Positions 1 to 11,852 of a stretch of DNA of 64,000 bases are shown piece after piece. The position numbers and the translations under genes were made by a program. Position 1 is the stretch's first letter; each line of letters starts with the position of its first letter. The stretch spans positions 51,818 through 115,817 of the forward strand of contig JAFWFO010000015.1 in assembly GCA_017515635.1 (NCBI GenBank), in the 5' to 3' direction. The DNA is from Selenomonadaceae bacterium. Its GTDB lineage: Bacteria; Bacillota; Negativicutes; Selenomonadales; Selenomonadaceae. The notes under the pieces were generated by a model that searched no databases, was not told where the DNA came from, and was given only the letters and a program-made list of their open reading frames with translations.

Positions 1-51
1 TCCGCCGGCGATCATTGCAGCCAATCTGAATTTTTTCTTGCCGAAGAACAC
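1..51 (-). CDS. Partial CDS, N-terminus of an unknown protein
   Basis: Only the first 17 codons are in the window; the gene runs off the left edge. A GTG at 51 follows a GGAGGT about ten bases upstream, and the peptide begins MFFGKKKFRL followed by a small-residue stretch, as in a short membrane or signal segment. A well-formed promoter lies upstream at 102-130. Nothing can be said about function. The start is supported by the ribosome site and promoter, not by homology. Confidence 0.5.
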   Translation of the reverse strand, partial: MFFGKKKFRLAAMIAGG

Positions 52-101
52 TTTTACTCGACCTCCAAAAATTTTTATGTGACACTTGAAACATTGCGGC
101 A

Positions 102-130
102 AGTATATTTAAAAGCTAATGAAACGTCAA
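102..130 (-). promoter_or_regulatory. Promoter of the left-edge minus gene
   Basis: On the minus strand a TTGACG -35 (125-130) and a TATACT -10 (102-107) are separated by exactly 17 bases, followed by a ribosome site and GTG start at 51. This is a textbook vegetative promoter arrangement. Confidence 0.6.
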
Positions 131-268
131 GAAAATTTTCGGCTCGTTTTACATTACTTTTTGCTTGAACAGTCTGACGAAATAAAAATCTTTGTAACCG
201 GAACATTTTCGCGGCGTTCATAAAGCCAAACGATTTTTGGCGTTTACGCGACAGTTTTCAAAAGCAAC

Positions 269-297
269 TTGCCTGGAAAAAGTTTTTCGTTTACAAT
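269..297 (+). promoter_or_regulatory. Promoter of the first plus-strand gene pair
   Basis: TTGCCT (269-274) and TACAAT (292-297) with a 17-base spacer, about 40 bases before the ATG at 337. The stretch 131-268 between the two divergent promoters shows no gene. Confidence 0.5.
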
Positions 298-336
298 AGG
301 CACGCAAGTTCAAAATTCATTGGAGGTTGATAAAAA

Positions 337-684
337 ATGCTACCACTTTTGCTTGGTTTGGGCGCTCTCGTCGGCGGCTATCTTGTCGTCAAAAATTGGG
401 AGGAGATCGAAAATTGGCTTAAAGATTTCCTGCCGAAACTGCAAACCGCGCTTAAAGACACGGGCATTGTCGATTACGCCGCGAAACTTTTCTCCAGCGT
501 CGAAGGCAACATCATGCGCCTCGTCCACAGACTCTATTACAAAGAGAACGGCAAATGGGTTGAAAAAACCACCGTCCGCGAAATTGACGAAGCGGAAGTT
601 CCCGCTTGGGCGAAAGAAGGCCTCACCGCCAAAGAAAGCGACGTTACCGACCGTTACGAAAAAGAACTTGAACTTACCGTCTGA
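337..684 (+). CDS. Hypothetical protein with N-terminal hydrophobic segment
   Basis: This 115-residue protein starts at ATG 337 behind a GGAGGTTGATAAAAA ribosome site. Residues 1-18 are hydrophobic and glycine-rich (MLPLLLGLGALVGGYLVV), so it is probably membrane-anchored. The rest is charged and helical with many Lys, Glu and Trp residues. It lies 15 bases upstream of the next gene and both are followed by one terminator, so they form a two-gene operon. I recognise no family. The lysine/glutamate-rich character resembles small envelope-associated helical proteins, but that is only an impression. Confidence 0.7.
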   Translation: MLPLLLGLGALVGGYLVVKNWEEIENWLKDFLPKLQTALKDTGIVDYAAKLFSSVEGNIMRLVHRLYYKENGKWVEKTTVREIDEAEVPAWAKEGLTAKESDVTDRYEKELELTV

Positions 685-699
685 GCGAGGTGAATTGAC

Positions 700-1185
700 A
701 TGGCATTGGAGAGCAAAATTGAAACGGCTGCAAAATTGCTTGACGCCGCGAAAAATTTCTTTATTGACTTGTTCCGTCCCGATATGACGCTTGAAAAAAT
801 TTCGGATGTCGTTTCGCCGCGCCTTGACGATACGATTAAAAAATACGAAGCTCGCGGATTGAAATACAGCGCGGGCAAGTTCAGCGTCAAATACGCGGAC
901 GAAAACCATTTCAATCTTGAATTCGAGATGTATTTCCAGGACGAAGAAGGCAAGTGGCACAAATGTGCCAACGAAAGCGAACCGCGTGAAGCCACACTTT
1001 TGGAAGTCGGCGCGTGGAAAACTATTCAAGCTTTGAAAGTCATCACGTTCCCGATTGAAAAGCCCAAATCCGCAACGGATAACGTTTTACAGCAGGACAA
1101 GAAACTTGAAGAGTACAACGCCGCCGAACGCGAACGCTTGCTCAACGAACCACTCGACACACCTGCCGAACCCGAAAAAAAATAA
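700..1185 (+). CDS. Hypothetical protein, second gene of a small operon
   Basis: This 161-residue, highly charged protein starts at ATG 700 after a GAGGTGAATTGAC ribosome site. It has no signal peptide or membrane segment. The central part (about residues 45-110) alternates short beta-like stretches, for example KFSVKYADENHFNLEFEM, suggesting a small alpha/beta domain, and the C-terminus is an acidic Glu/Pro tail. It sits directly behind the membrane-anchored gene at 337 and ends just before a strong terminator. The two products may act together, but no function can be assigned from sequence alone. Confidence 0.7.
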   Translation: MALESKIETAAKLLDAAKNFFIDLFRPDMTLEKISDVVSPRLDDTIKKYEARGLKYSAGKFSVKYADENHFNLEFEMYFQDEEGKWHKCANESEPREATLLEVGAWKTIQALKVITFPIEKPKSATDNVLQQDKKLEEYNAAERERLLNEPLDTPAEPEKK

Positions 1186-1201
1186 ACGCCTGAGCGTTTA
1201 C

Positions 1202-1234
1202 AAAAAAGCTCCGACTTCGTGTCGGAGTTTTTTT
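1202..1234. terminator. Bidirectional terminator between converging genes
   Basis: CTCCGAC (1209-1215) and GTCGGAG (1221-1227) form a 7-bp stem with a TTCGT loop. It is followed by T7 on the plus strand and by T6 on the minus strand, so it can end both the plus operon and ybeY. Confidence 0.8.
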
Positions 1235-1691
1235 ATCTGCCGATACCCAATTTTTCCATGACAAATTTTTGTTCGTTTTCCATTTCGCGGCGTTCGTCGT
1301 CCTCAATGTGATCGTAGCCGAGCAAATGCAAAAGCCCGTGCACTTCCAGAAAAATTACTTCGCGCAGGAATGAGTGCCCGAATTCTTCAGCTTGCAATTT
1401 TGCCCGCTCCAACGAAATAATCACGTCGCCGAGCACGTCAACTTCCGCGTCCAAAATTTCCGGCTCATCACTTTCACGAAAAGCAAAACTTAAAACGTCT
1501 GTCGCACGGTCAATGCCGCGAAATTTTTTGTTCAGCGCGTGAATGTGTTCGTCGTCCGTCAAAGTTATGCTGAGTTCGGAATTTTCCACGCCGTAAAGTT
1601 TTCCGACGGTGTCCGCCGCCCGCAGAATTTCCGCCAATAAATTTTCGTCGACGGTCAAAGTTTCCGGCTCAAAACCGATTGTCGTATTCAT
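1233..1691 (-). CDS. ybeY: Endoribonuclease YbeY (rRNA maturation)
   Basis: This is the metal-dependent RNase that matures the 3' end of 16S rRNA and takes part in ribosome quality control. The diagnostic zinc motif HGLLHLLGYDH is near residues 118-128, with all three histidines present. The 152-residue length is normal. The ATG at 1691 overlaps the phoH stop (ATGA), so the two are translationally coupled; phoH-ybeY is a conserved Firmicute pair. The usual downstream partners (dgkA, era) are absent and the gene ends at a bidirectional terminator. Confidence 0.95.
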   Translation of the reverse strand: MNTTIGFEPETLTVDENLLAEILRAADTVGKLYGVENSELSITLTDDEHIHALNKKFRGIDRATDVLSFAFRESDEPEILDAEVDVLGDVIISLERAKLQAEEFGHSFLREVIFLEVHGLLHLLGYDHIEDDERREMENEQKFVMEKLGIGR

Positions 1692-2416
1692 GTTGCCGCC
1701 TCCTCGTGACGTTGATAAGCTTCGACGATTCGCGAAACGACTTCATGCCGCACAACGTCCGCCGAAGACAATTCCGCAATTCCGACGCCTTTGACGTGTT
1801 GTAAAATTTCAACCGCTTCAGCAAGTCCCGACGTTACGCCACGCGGCAAGTCGATCTGTGACAAGTCGCCCGTGACGACCATGCGCGAACCAAATCCCAG
1901 TCGCGTCAAAAACATTTTCATTTGCTTTGACGTGGTATTTTGCGCCTCGTCCAAAATGATAAATGCGTCGCTCAATGTTCGGCCGCGCATGTACGCCAGC
2001 GGGGCAATTTCTATCACGCCGCGATTCCAAAATTTTTGATACAAGTCGACGCCTAAAATTTCTTTCAACGCGTCGTAAAGCGGTCTTAAATACGGGTCAA
2101 CTTTTTCCGTGATGTCGCCGGGCAAAAATCCCAAACGTTCGCCCGCTTCGACTGCCGGTCGCGTCAAAATAATTTTTCGCACGTCTTTGACGCGCAGATA
2201 ATGTGCCGCCAACGCCACCGCCAAAAAAGTTTTGCCCGTGCCTGCCGCGCCGACGCCGAAAGTTACGACGTGCCGCCGCATCGTGTCGACGTAATTTTGT
2301 TGCCCCGCGCTTTTGGCTTGAATGTGAACGCCGCCCGACGTGACGATAATCGGGTCTCCGAAACTTTTTGATTGGTCGTCAGTTCGGGAACGTGCCGAAA
2401 ATTTTTCGTTCGCCAA
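1688..2416 (-). CDS. phoH: PhoH-like ATPase, short form
   Basis: This P-loop ATPase of the PhoH/YbeZ family is thought to act with YbeY on RNA. Walker A is GAAGTGKT near residue 57, Walker B/DEAQ is FIILDEAQ, and the sequence is typical from IIVTSGGVHIQAKSAGQQ onward. At 242 residues it is about 75 shorter than typical PhoH, lacking the N-terminal KH-like region. There is no room for that region because the upstream aminotransferase stops at 2421. The start is TTG 2416 behind AAAGGCGGTGAATTC. The ATPase core looks intact, so it is probably functional. Confidence 0.9.
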   Translation of the reverse strand: MANEKFSARSRTDDQSKSFGDPIIVTSGGVHIQAKSAGQQNYVDTMRRHVVTFGVGAAGTGKTFLAVALAAHYLRVKDVRKIILTRPAVEAGERLGFLPGDITEKVDPYLRPLYDALKEILGVDLYQKFWNRGVIEIAPLAYMRGRTLSDAFIILDEAQNTTSKQMKMFLTRLGFGSRMVVTGDLSQIDLPRGVTSGLAEAVEILQHVKGVGIAELSSADVVRHEVVSRIVEAYQRHEEAAT

Positions 2417-2420
2417 GAAT

Positions 2421-3587
2421 TCACCGCCTTTGAATCACGGGACGAATCTGCGCGACAATTTCTTTCATGACTTCAGCGGTTTGAACCAGAGCCATACGCA
2501 CGAAACCTTCGCCGCTTTTGCCGAACGCACTGCCTGGCGTAACCATGACATTTGCCCGCTCAAGCAACGTCGCGACAAATTCTTCGGACGTGCCGAAACC
2601 TTCGGGGACGGGTGCCCAAACAAACATCGTCGCACGCGGTTTGTCGACGTGCCAGCCCGCCGCATTAAGCCCGTCAATCAGCGCGTCAATTCGTTCGACG
2701 TAAGCCGCACGAGTTTTGTCAATGACTTCGCGGGGACTTTGCAACGCCGCAATCGCCGCTTTTTGAATCGGCAGAAACAAACCGTAATCAATGTTGCTTT
2801 TCAAAAGTTTGACGTGCCGGACAACTTCGCGGTTGCCGAGACAAAAGCCGACGCGTGCGCCCGCAAAACCGTAAGTTTTCGACAGAGAATTAAATTCGAC
2901 GCCGACATCTTTCGCGCCTTTGAAACTCAAAAAACTGCCGCCGCGTGTGCCGTCGAAAACCAATTCGCTGTAAGCGTTGTCGTGCAGGACGATAATATCG
3001 TTTTTCTTCGCGAAGTGAATCAGCCGTTCATAAAAATCATCGGGCGCGACTGCGGTTGTCGGATTGTTCGGGTAAGAAACAACCATGAACTTTGCGCGCT
3101 GTGCCACGTCGGCGGGAATTTTTTCGAGCTGAATGACGTAATTGTTTTCGCGCAGTTGCGGCATGAAAAAAATTTCCGAGCCGGCAAGTTTTGCTCCGTC
3201 CGCGAAAATCGGATAGCACGGATCAGGCACGAGCGTTAAATCTCCGTCGTCAATCAAAGTCAATGCGATATGCGAAAGACCTTCCTGCGAGCCACACAAC
3301 GAACAAATTTCCGTTGCGGGGTCAAGCTCCACGCCGTAACGATACCTGTACCAATCCGCCGCCGCAAGCAAAAGTTCGTTCGTGTCGGTTACCGCGTAGA
3401 CGTAATTTTCGGGCTTGAGAGCCTCCTCCGACAAAACTTTCATGACGTGCGCGGGCGGCGGGATATTCGGTGCGCCGATTGACAAATCAAAGACGTTTTC
3501 GCCTGCGGAAATTTTTTTGCGCTTTATTGTGGCGAGCCGTGCGAAAACTCCTTCGCCGAAACGATTCATACGCTTTGCAAAGTTCAA
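2421..3587 (-). CDS. Class I/II pyridoxal-phosphate aminotransferase
   Basis: A fold-type I aminotransferase resembling LL-diaminopimelate aminotransferase and the MalY/PatA-like branch. Seen are the YPNNPTTAVA substrate-binding segment, the HDNAYSEL cofactor-binding region, and the Schiff-base lysine in SLSKTYGFAGARVGF. I place the start at TTG 3587 because GGAGGT (3595-3600) sits eight bases upstream; an ATG at 3623 lies in the promoter and has no ribosome site. The protein is then 388 residues. The exact substrate cannot be told from sequence; amino-acid transamination in lysine or methionine metabolism is likely. Confidence 0.85.
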   Translation of the reverse strand: MNFAKRMNRFGEGVFARLATIKRKKISAGENVFDLSIGAPNIPPPAHVMKVLSEEALKPENYVYAVTDTNELLLAAADWYRYRYGVELDPATEICSLCGSQEGLSHIALTLIDDGDLTLVPDPCYPIFADGAKLAGSEIFFMPQLRENNYVIQLEKIPADVAQRAKFMVVSYPNNPTTAVAPDDFYERLIHFAKKNDIIVLHDNAYSELVFDGTRGGSFLSFKGAKDVGVEFNSLSKTYGFAGARVGFCLGNREVVRHVKLLKSNIDYGLFLPIQKAAIAALQSPREVIDKTRAAYVERIDALIDGLNAAGWHVDKPRATMFVWAPVPEGFGTSEEFVATLLERANVMVTPGSAFGKSGEGFVRMALVQTAEVMKEIVAQIRPVIQRR

Positions 3588-3614
3588 AGTATCAACCTCC
3601 AAAAGTTTTTTGCC

Positions 3615-3651
3615 ATTATACAAAACAAAAACCGCTCAAGCTATTTTGAGC
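3615..3651 (-). promoter_or_regulatory. TATAAT -10 element and overlapping hairpin
   Basis: On the minus strand TATAAT (3615-3620) lies 28 bases before the TTG start of the aminotransferase. Immediately upstream is an inverted repeat (CCGCTCAA ... TTGAGCGG, about 3631-3652) followed by T-rich sequence on the minus strand. That hairpin probably terminates the upstream lipoprotein gene while the same region starts the aminotransferase transcript. Confidence 0.5.
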
Positions 3652-3652
3652 G

Positions 3653-3673
3653 GGTTACTTTTAAAAAGTAACC
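3653..3673. repeat. Palindromic dispersed repeat, copy A
   Basis: A 21-base near-perfect palindrome of the form GGTTAC-(A/T-rich)-GTAACC followed by AAACAGTTGACG. Related copies occur at 38258-38278 (inverted) and 51326-51346. All three are intergenic. Confidence 0.65.
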
Positions 3674-3750
3674 AAACAGTTGACGATTCGCGTCATCAAA
3701 TTAATCAGACGTTATCATCGCGTACGAAAATTTTTATCGAGTGTCCGAAA

Positions 3751-4965
3751 TCATTTCTTCTTGACTTTGACGCAGGCAGAAAATTTTTCATAATTCGCTT
3801 TGACAGTTTCGTTCGTGGAACTCTGCGCGGCGGCTCTTTGAATATTTTTCCAGGCGTCCTCGTATTTTTTCTGGCGGAAGTAAGCGACGGCAATGTCGTT
3901 GTAAGCGTCGGCGTTAATCGTCTCAATTTCAAGCGCGGTCTCGAAATCTTTAATCGCGCCGTCGAAATCGTCTTTGGCAAGTTTTAAACGTCCGCGATTG
4001 TGCCACGCGTTGACAAATTTTTCGTCGACAATTAACAGCGCGTCATAAGTTTTAATTGCGTCGTCGTTCTTGTTGAGTTTTTCCTGAGCAAGCGCAAGGT
4101 CGAAGAGAGCTTCGGTAAGTTCCGGCTCCGTGTCGACGGCAACTTGAAAATCGTCGCGTGCGTCGTAATAATTTTCGCGCTCCATGTTGACCAGCCCGCG
4201 ATAAACGTGCGCCGCCGCTTTGTCGTCCGCGAGGAAAACTTTCAAATCAGCCGCGTCAAGCGAGGCATCGGAACCGTCGGGCATTTGCGCTTCAAGCCAC
4301 AAATTCAAAATGTCTTCGCCGTAATGGTGACCGGGGACAGCCCAAACGCCGTTCAACTCCGTCCACTTCGTGAGCTTGCCGAAAATTTGCGGGCGGAATT
4401 TTTTTATCAGCTCATAGCGCGGGTCGACAATGTCAACTTTCGGGGGACGTTTCGACGCGTAGGAAAGTAAATGTTGAATGTGCGCACGAACGCCGATTTG
4501 CGGATTCGGGAAGAACGCGCCTTTGACGCCGCCGCCCGTCGTGCCGAGACCGCAATAATTGTTTTGTTCGGGGACAACGTCGCCGCCGTAAGCCCAAGTG
4601 CCGGTTTCTTTAATCGCCTGACACATTGCAATATCGGGGCGAATTCCCTCGCGGTTGCCTTCAAGCCAATACAGGCTGACGAGCGCGGGAACCGTGCAGT
4701 TGAGTTTCGGATTCGGGTTGCGCTTGTTGATGAAATTAATCATCTGTTCTTGAGTCGTGGTCGCTTCGCCGAAAATCGGCACGTCCGAATAATTTTCGCG
4801 CATGACAATCATCGGCGACCCGTGCGAAGGTGCCGCGACGAGTTCAATTTTTTTCAGTTTGCCTTTGTTGAACTTGACTTTTTCTTGTTTGTCTGCCGCA
4901 GACGCGCACGCCGTCAACACGAACGTCAAAACAAAAATCAATGCGACGCTGAAAAATTTTTTCAC
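3751..4965 (-). CDS. TPR lipoprotein with glucosaminidase-like N-terminal domain
   Basis: A 404-residue predicted lipoprotein. The signal peptide ends in lipobox LTAC (ATACASA region near residues 16-21). Residues about 70-230 match the lysozyme-like mannosyl-glycoprotein endo-beta-N-acetylglucosaminidase fold (KETGTWAYGG, NNYCGLGTTGGG, GVRAHIQHLL). Residues about 250-400 hold at least four TPR units. I chose GTG 4965, nine bases after GGAG, rather than ATG 4998 inside trpS. It starts 13 bases after the trpS stop and is probably co-transcribed with it. Likely a cell-wall-associated protein at the outer or inner membrane; peptidoglycan cleavage is inferred. Confidence 0.8.
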   Translation of the reverse strand: MKKFFSVALIFVLTFVLTACASAADKQEKVKFNKGKLKKIELVAAPSHGSPMIVMRENYSDVPIFGEATTTQEQMINFINKRNPNPKLNCTVPALVSLYWLEGNREGIRPDIAMCQAIKETGTWAYGGDVVPEQNNYCGLGTTGGGVKGAFFPNPQIGVRAHIQHLLSYASKRPPKVDIVDPRYELIKKFRPQIFGKLTKWTELNGVWAVPGHHYGEDILNLWLEAQMPDGSDASLDAADLKVFLADDKAAAHVYRGLVNMERENYYDARDDFQVAVDTEPELTEALFDLALAQEKLNKNDDAIKTYDALLIVDEKFVNAWHNRGRLKLAKDDFDGAIKDFETALEIETINADAYNDIAVAYFRQKKYEDAWKNIQRAAAQSSTNETVKANYEKFSACVKVKKK

Positions 4966-4978
4966 GTAATCGATCTCC

Positions 4979-8582
<3,604 letters not shown>

Positions 8583-8620
8583 TGAACGCGCTCCTCCGTA
8601 GAAAAAATTTATTCGGATGT

Positions 8621-9436
8621 TTAACGTTTGTGTCGGCGTGCGAATTCTTCAAGGCGACGTTCGAGGTCGTCTGTGTTGATTTGTATCGTAACTTTCGTGT
8701 GAATTACGGTGCTGCGCCCGTCGCTGAGCACTTCCGTTTTGTATTCGGGCTTGCCGACAATTTTGGCAATGGTTTCCGCGACTGAAATTATCTCGTCTTC
8801 GACAAGTTCCAAATCCTTTGAACGTGATTGACTGCGAATGAAAACGCCCGCCTGTTCGCAAGCATTGCGCATTGCGCGAAGTTTCGAGTGGTTTTCGGCT
8901 TCCTCTTGTGTTTCGCGTTGCCCGACGGTGTAATCGTCCGTGCCGACATATGTTTTAATCGTGTTGCTTGGCGCGGGAGTTTCAATCGGCTTGGGGCGTT
9001 CAATCGGCATTGTCGGTTTCGGTTGTTCGACTGGCGCGGGTTTCGGGCGATTTTTGTCGAATTTGTCAAGCTCGCGTTGCAGTTCGTCTGTGTCAAGTTT
9101 AACGGTAATTTTCACGCGAACTTGAAGCACATCTTTCAACAAAGTTTTTTCAACCCGCGTGTCCGTAATTTTCATAATTCTGCCGGTGATGGAAATAACG
9201 TTGTCTTCAACAAGTTCAAGATTGCGCAATTTCGATTGGCTGATGACATACACGCCCACTTGTTCGCCGGCATTTCTTATGGCGTAACCTTTGGCGCGAT
9301 TGATAAGCTGTCCTTGAGTTTCGGTTTTGTTCATGGTTGCATTGCCTTCGCCGACGAAAGTTTCAATCGCAGCTTCGGCGGTCGGCACGAAAAACAAACT
9401 TCCGACAATCAGCAACGCCGCCAAAAATTTTTTCAC
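8621..9436 (-). CDS. Secreted protein with two FlgT/LPP20-like repeat domains
   Basis: A 271-residue exported protein: signal peptide 1-22 (LLIVGSLFFVPTAEA), then two copies of a roughly 95-residue domain (about 23-125 and 165-265) separated by a Pro/Lys-rich linker (VEQPKPTMPIERPKP). Each copy starts IETFVGEG or IKTYVGTD and contains a conserved NACEQAGVFIRSQS/LELVEDEIIS pattern. This resembles the LPP20/FlgT N-terminal fold, by pattern only. The start is GTG 9436 behind GGGAGGCG. It is the first of three adjacent paralogues, with its own -10 (TACAAT, 9468-9473). Confidence 0.75.
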   Translation of the reverse strand: MKKFLAALLIVGSLFFVPTAEAAIETFVGEGNATMNKTETQGQLINRAKGYAIRNAGEQVGVYVISQSKLRNLELVEDNVISITGRIMKITDTRVEKTLLKDVLQVRVKITVKLDTDELQRELDKFDKNRPKPAPVEQPKPTMPIERPKPIETPAPSNTIKTYVGTDDYTVGQRETQEEAENHSKLRAMRNACEQAGVFIRSQSRSKDLELVEDEIISVAETIAKIVGKPEYKTEVLSDGRSTVIHTKVTIQINTDDLERRLEEFARRHKR

Positions 9437-9487
9437 GACAAACGCCTCCCGCAGAAAATTTTCGTTGATTGTAACACGGCGCAGAAT

Positions 9488-10234
9488 TTATTCGGCCTGT
9501 CGCTTGCTTGCGATTTTTTCAATTTCGCGCTCAAGGTCTGCGGGGGCAACTTGCACGGTAATTTTCACGTGAACTTCAATCGTGTAATTGACAAGTGAAC
9601 TGTCGACGTATTTGTCCGTGATTTTCATAACCTTATCCGCAACGGCGTCGACTTCGGGATTTGTAAGCTCAAGTTTGCGCGTGCGTGCGAAAGTTCTTAT
9701 GTCGATATTGAGTTGATATCGAATGTCTTTAAGCGCGTAAGATTCGGCACGCTTAACGGTTTGGTCTTGATTTTCCGAGCTGCCCATTGACGCTTTGGCT
9801 TCGCTTGTGTAAGTTTTTATCGGTTCCGCGACTTCGACGGGTTTATTTTTTGCAAGGTTGTCAATCTCGCGTTGTAAATTATCCGTGTCGATTTGTGCGG
9901 TGAGCGTCACGCGAATTTGAGTCGCGCCGTCAGCGTTCGTGGAGTTTACAACTTTATTGTCCGTAACTTTTATGACGCCGATAACGAGCGTTTCAATTTC
10001 GTCTGCGTTGAATTCAAAGCCGTGAGTTTTTGCGAAGTTGCGAATAAAATTCCCGACTTGTTCTTGAGCGTCTTTGAGCGCGTAAGTTGTGGCACGCTTG
10101 GTGATTTGGTCTTGAGTTTCCGTTTCACTTGCAATCGCCGTGCCTTCGCCGACGTAAGTTTTTATTTCCGCATTAACCGTCGACGTGAAAAACAAACTGC
10201 CGACGACAAGCAACATTGCAAAAATTTTTTTCAT
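9488..10234 (-). CDS. Secreted protein with two FlgT/LPP20-like repeat domains
   Basis: A 248-residue paralogue of the neighbouring gene at 8621. Signal peptide 1-22 (LLVVGSLFFTSTVNA) is followed by two tandem domains (about 23-125 and 130-240) with almost no linker. The start ATG 10234 lies behind GGGAGGCGCGGACTC; the longer ORF to 10366 covers promoter sequence. An extended -10 (TGTTATAAT; 10266-10271) is present. The leader is nearly identical to that of the other two paralogues, suggesting duplication together with the promoter. Function unknown; probably periplasmic or surface-associated. Confidence 0.75.
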   Translation of the reverse strand: MKKIFAMLLVVGSLFFTSTVNAEIKTYVGEGTAIASETETQDQITKRATTYALKDAQEQVGNFIRNFAKTHGFEFNADEIETLVIGVIKVTDNKVVNSTNADGATQIRVTLTAQIDTDNLQREIDNLAKNKPVEVAEPIKTYTSEAKASMGSSENQDQTVKRAESYALKDIRYQLNIDIRTFARTRKLELTNPEVDAVADKVMKITDKYVDSSLVNYTIEVHVKITVQVAPADLEREIEKIASKRQAE

Positions 10235-10302
10235 GAGTCCGCGCCTCCCGCAGAAAATTTTGTTGATTATAACACGGCACAGGGATTTTTCATACAAGCG
10301 CC

Positions 10303-10329
10303 AAAAAAATCCCGCGCAATTTACGCGGG
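10303..10329 (-). terminator. Terminator after the CAP-domain gene
   Basis: CCCGCG (311-316 of the 10,000 series) pairs with CGCGGG (324-329) and the minus strand continues with T7. It follows the stop at 10350 and precedes the promoter of the next paralogue. Confidence 0.7.
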
Positions 10330-10349
10330 AAAATTTTTCGCTCATGCTG

Positions 10350-11390
10350 TCAGCTGAAAATAACAACCCAATAATGTTTCTCGTTCGAATCTGCTTTGTA
10401 AAAATAACCGATGCCGACGTCCTGATAATTGGGATTTAAAATTTTGTTATCGGTTTGAGACATGTACCAATCGATAATTTCTTGCGGCGTGGCGTGGCCT
10501 CTGTGGATGTATTCCCACTGTGCTTTTTGTTGGAACGAGACCGGCAAAACCGTCACCCATTTTTGACCGTTCGGGCGTTCGTGTGACCATTGGCGCGTAA
10601 GTTCTTCGGCACGAGTTTTTGCGCCTTTCGCTAAAACACTGTTGCGCTTGAGCGGTTTTATTCCGGCTTTTTCGCGTTCGGCGTTGATTGCTTCCAAAAG
10701 ATCTGAAGTCATAATTTGTTCGTCGGTAAGCCAAGTTCCCGAAGGTTCGATAACGGGCGGCGTGACAGGCTCAATCGGATTTTGCGGCTCGATTGGTTCG
10801 ATTGTCGGTTCGGGCGGCTCGACTGTTGGCACGGGCGGCTTTGGCGGCTCAACTGTCGGCGCGGGCGGTTTCGGCGGTTCAACCGTCGGCGCGGGCGGTT
10901 TCGGTTTCGGTTGCTCAATCGGCGGTTTCGGCTGTTCAACGGGTTTCGGTTTCGGTTGCTCAATCGGTTTGGGTCTGTCGATTGGCGTTTTCGGCCGTTG
11001 TTTTTCAAGGCGTCTGTCAATTTCGCGTTGCAGAGCCTCCGAATCGATTTGAACGGTAACCGTCACGGTAACTTGAAGTACTTCACCGCCCAACAAAGAT
11101 TTTTCGACTTTTTCATCGGTAATTTTCATAAGGCCGCCTGTAATGGAAATAACTTCGTCATCTACGAGTTCAAGGTCGCGCAATTTCGATTGGCTGATGA
11201 CATACACACCCGCTTGTTCGCTGGCACGTCTTAAGGCGTAACCTTTGGCGCGATTGATAACCTGTTCTTGATTTTCGGTTTCGTTCATGGTTGCGTTGCC
11301 CACGCCGATATAAGTTTCGATTTCGGCTTCGGCAGCGGGCATGAAAAATAAAATCCCTGAAATTAGCGCAGCCATAAATAATTTTCTCAT
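10350..11390 (-). CDS. Secreted FlgT/LPP20-like plus CAP (SCP) domain protein
   Basis: A 346-residue exported protein. Signal peptide 1-21; one FlgT/LPP20-like domain at about 23-125; a long Pro-rich linker of near-repeats (PKPPAPTVEPPKPP, about 130-215); then a C-terminal CAP/SCP domain (about 225-346) with LLEAINAEREKAGIKPL at its start and AQWEYIHRGHATPQEIIDWY as the conserved core. CAP proteins are secreted and of varied function. The start is ATG 11390 behind CGGGAGGCGAGCGGTC, with an extended -10 at 11422-11427. It is the third paralogue and shows domain recombination. Confidence 0.82.
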   Translation of the reverse strand: MRKLFMAALISGILFFMPAAEAEIETYIGVGNATMNETENQEQVINRAKGYALRRASEQAGVYVISQSKLRDLELVDDEVISITGGLMKITDEKVEKSLLGGEVLQVTVTVTVQIDSEALQREIDRRLEKQRPKTPIDRPKPIEQPKPKPVEQPKPPIEQPKPKPPAPTVEPPKPPAPTVEPPKPPVPTVEPPEPTIEPIEPQNPIEPVTPPVIEPSGTWLTDEQIMTSDLLEAINAEREKAGIKPLKRNSVLAKGAKTRAEELTRQWSHERPNGQKWVTVLPVSFQQKAQWEYIHRGHATPQEIIDWYMSQTDNKILNPNYQDVGIGYFYKADSNEKHYWVVIFS

Positions 11391-11549
11391 GACCGCTCGC
11401 CTCCCGTAAAGTATTTTGTTGATTATATCATAGGTAAAAATTTTTTCATACCGGCGCAAAAAATAATTTGGTTTTAATTTCAACCTGTAAAAAGCAGCAG
11501 AATGTCATCCCGAACGTCCTCGACAATCGGAGTCGTCAACCGATTAAGC

Positions 11550-11600
11550 AAAACAAAGCCCCCATGCAGTTCGACAATCTGCGCGGGGGTTTTTCTGTGC
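11550..11600 (-). terminator. Probable terminator after the gltS operon
   Basis: An imperfect hairpin pairs CCCCC (about 11560) with GGGGG (about 11585-11590), with T- and A-rich flanks. It lies downstream of the small gene at 11614 and upstream of the CAP-protein promoter. The span 11428-11613 otherwise shows no gene. Confidence 0.5.
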
Positions 11601-11613
11601 TTAGTTGACAAAA

Positions 11614-11838
11614 TCAATCGTCCGATTTTTTTTCGGTGACGTGAACTTCGGGCAGTGCCAAATTTTCCGCCGCAAAGTCAAGCGCGGTTTTTACGTGGTC
11701 TTTGTGATTGATTAAAAGTTTTGCGTCGCGAACAATTTTTGCGGCCTCTTCGACGGTGTGCGCCTCCGACTCGATAAGTTTCGCGATTGTCTCCAAATGC
11801 GAATTGAATTGATCGTTGCTCATTCCTTTGCCAAACAT
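11614..11838 (-). CDS. Small hypothetical helical protein
   Basis: A 74-residue, acidic, helical protein with no signal peptide. It starts MFGKGMSNDQ and carries a stretch of helix-forming residues (HLETIAKLIESEAHTVEEAA). It starts 14 bases after the gltS stop, with AAGGAAGG upstream, so it is the last gene of the gltS operon. No family is recognised. It could equally be an accessory to the transporter or an unrelated passenger. Confidence 0.6.
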   Translation of the reverse strand: MFGKGMSNDQFNSHLETIAKLIESEAHTVEEAAKIVRDAKLLINHKDHVKTALDFAAENLALPEVHVTEKKSDD

Positions 11839-11852
11839 TTAAGTGCCTTCCT

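Noticed and set aside
340..1029. A 229-codon minus-strand frame across the first two hypothetical genes
   Set aside because: Phe/Arg-rich antisense shadow; the plus-strand pair has a promoter, ribosome sites and a shared terminator.
2340..3239. A 299-codon plus-strand frame across phoH and the aminotransferase
   Set aside because: Antisense to two genes with clear family motifs.
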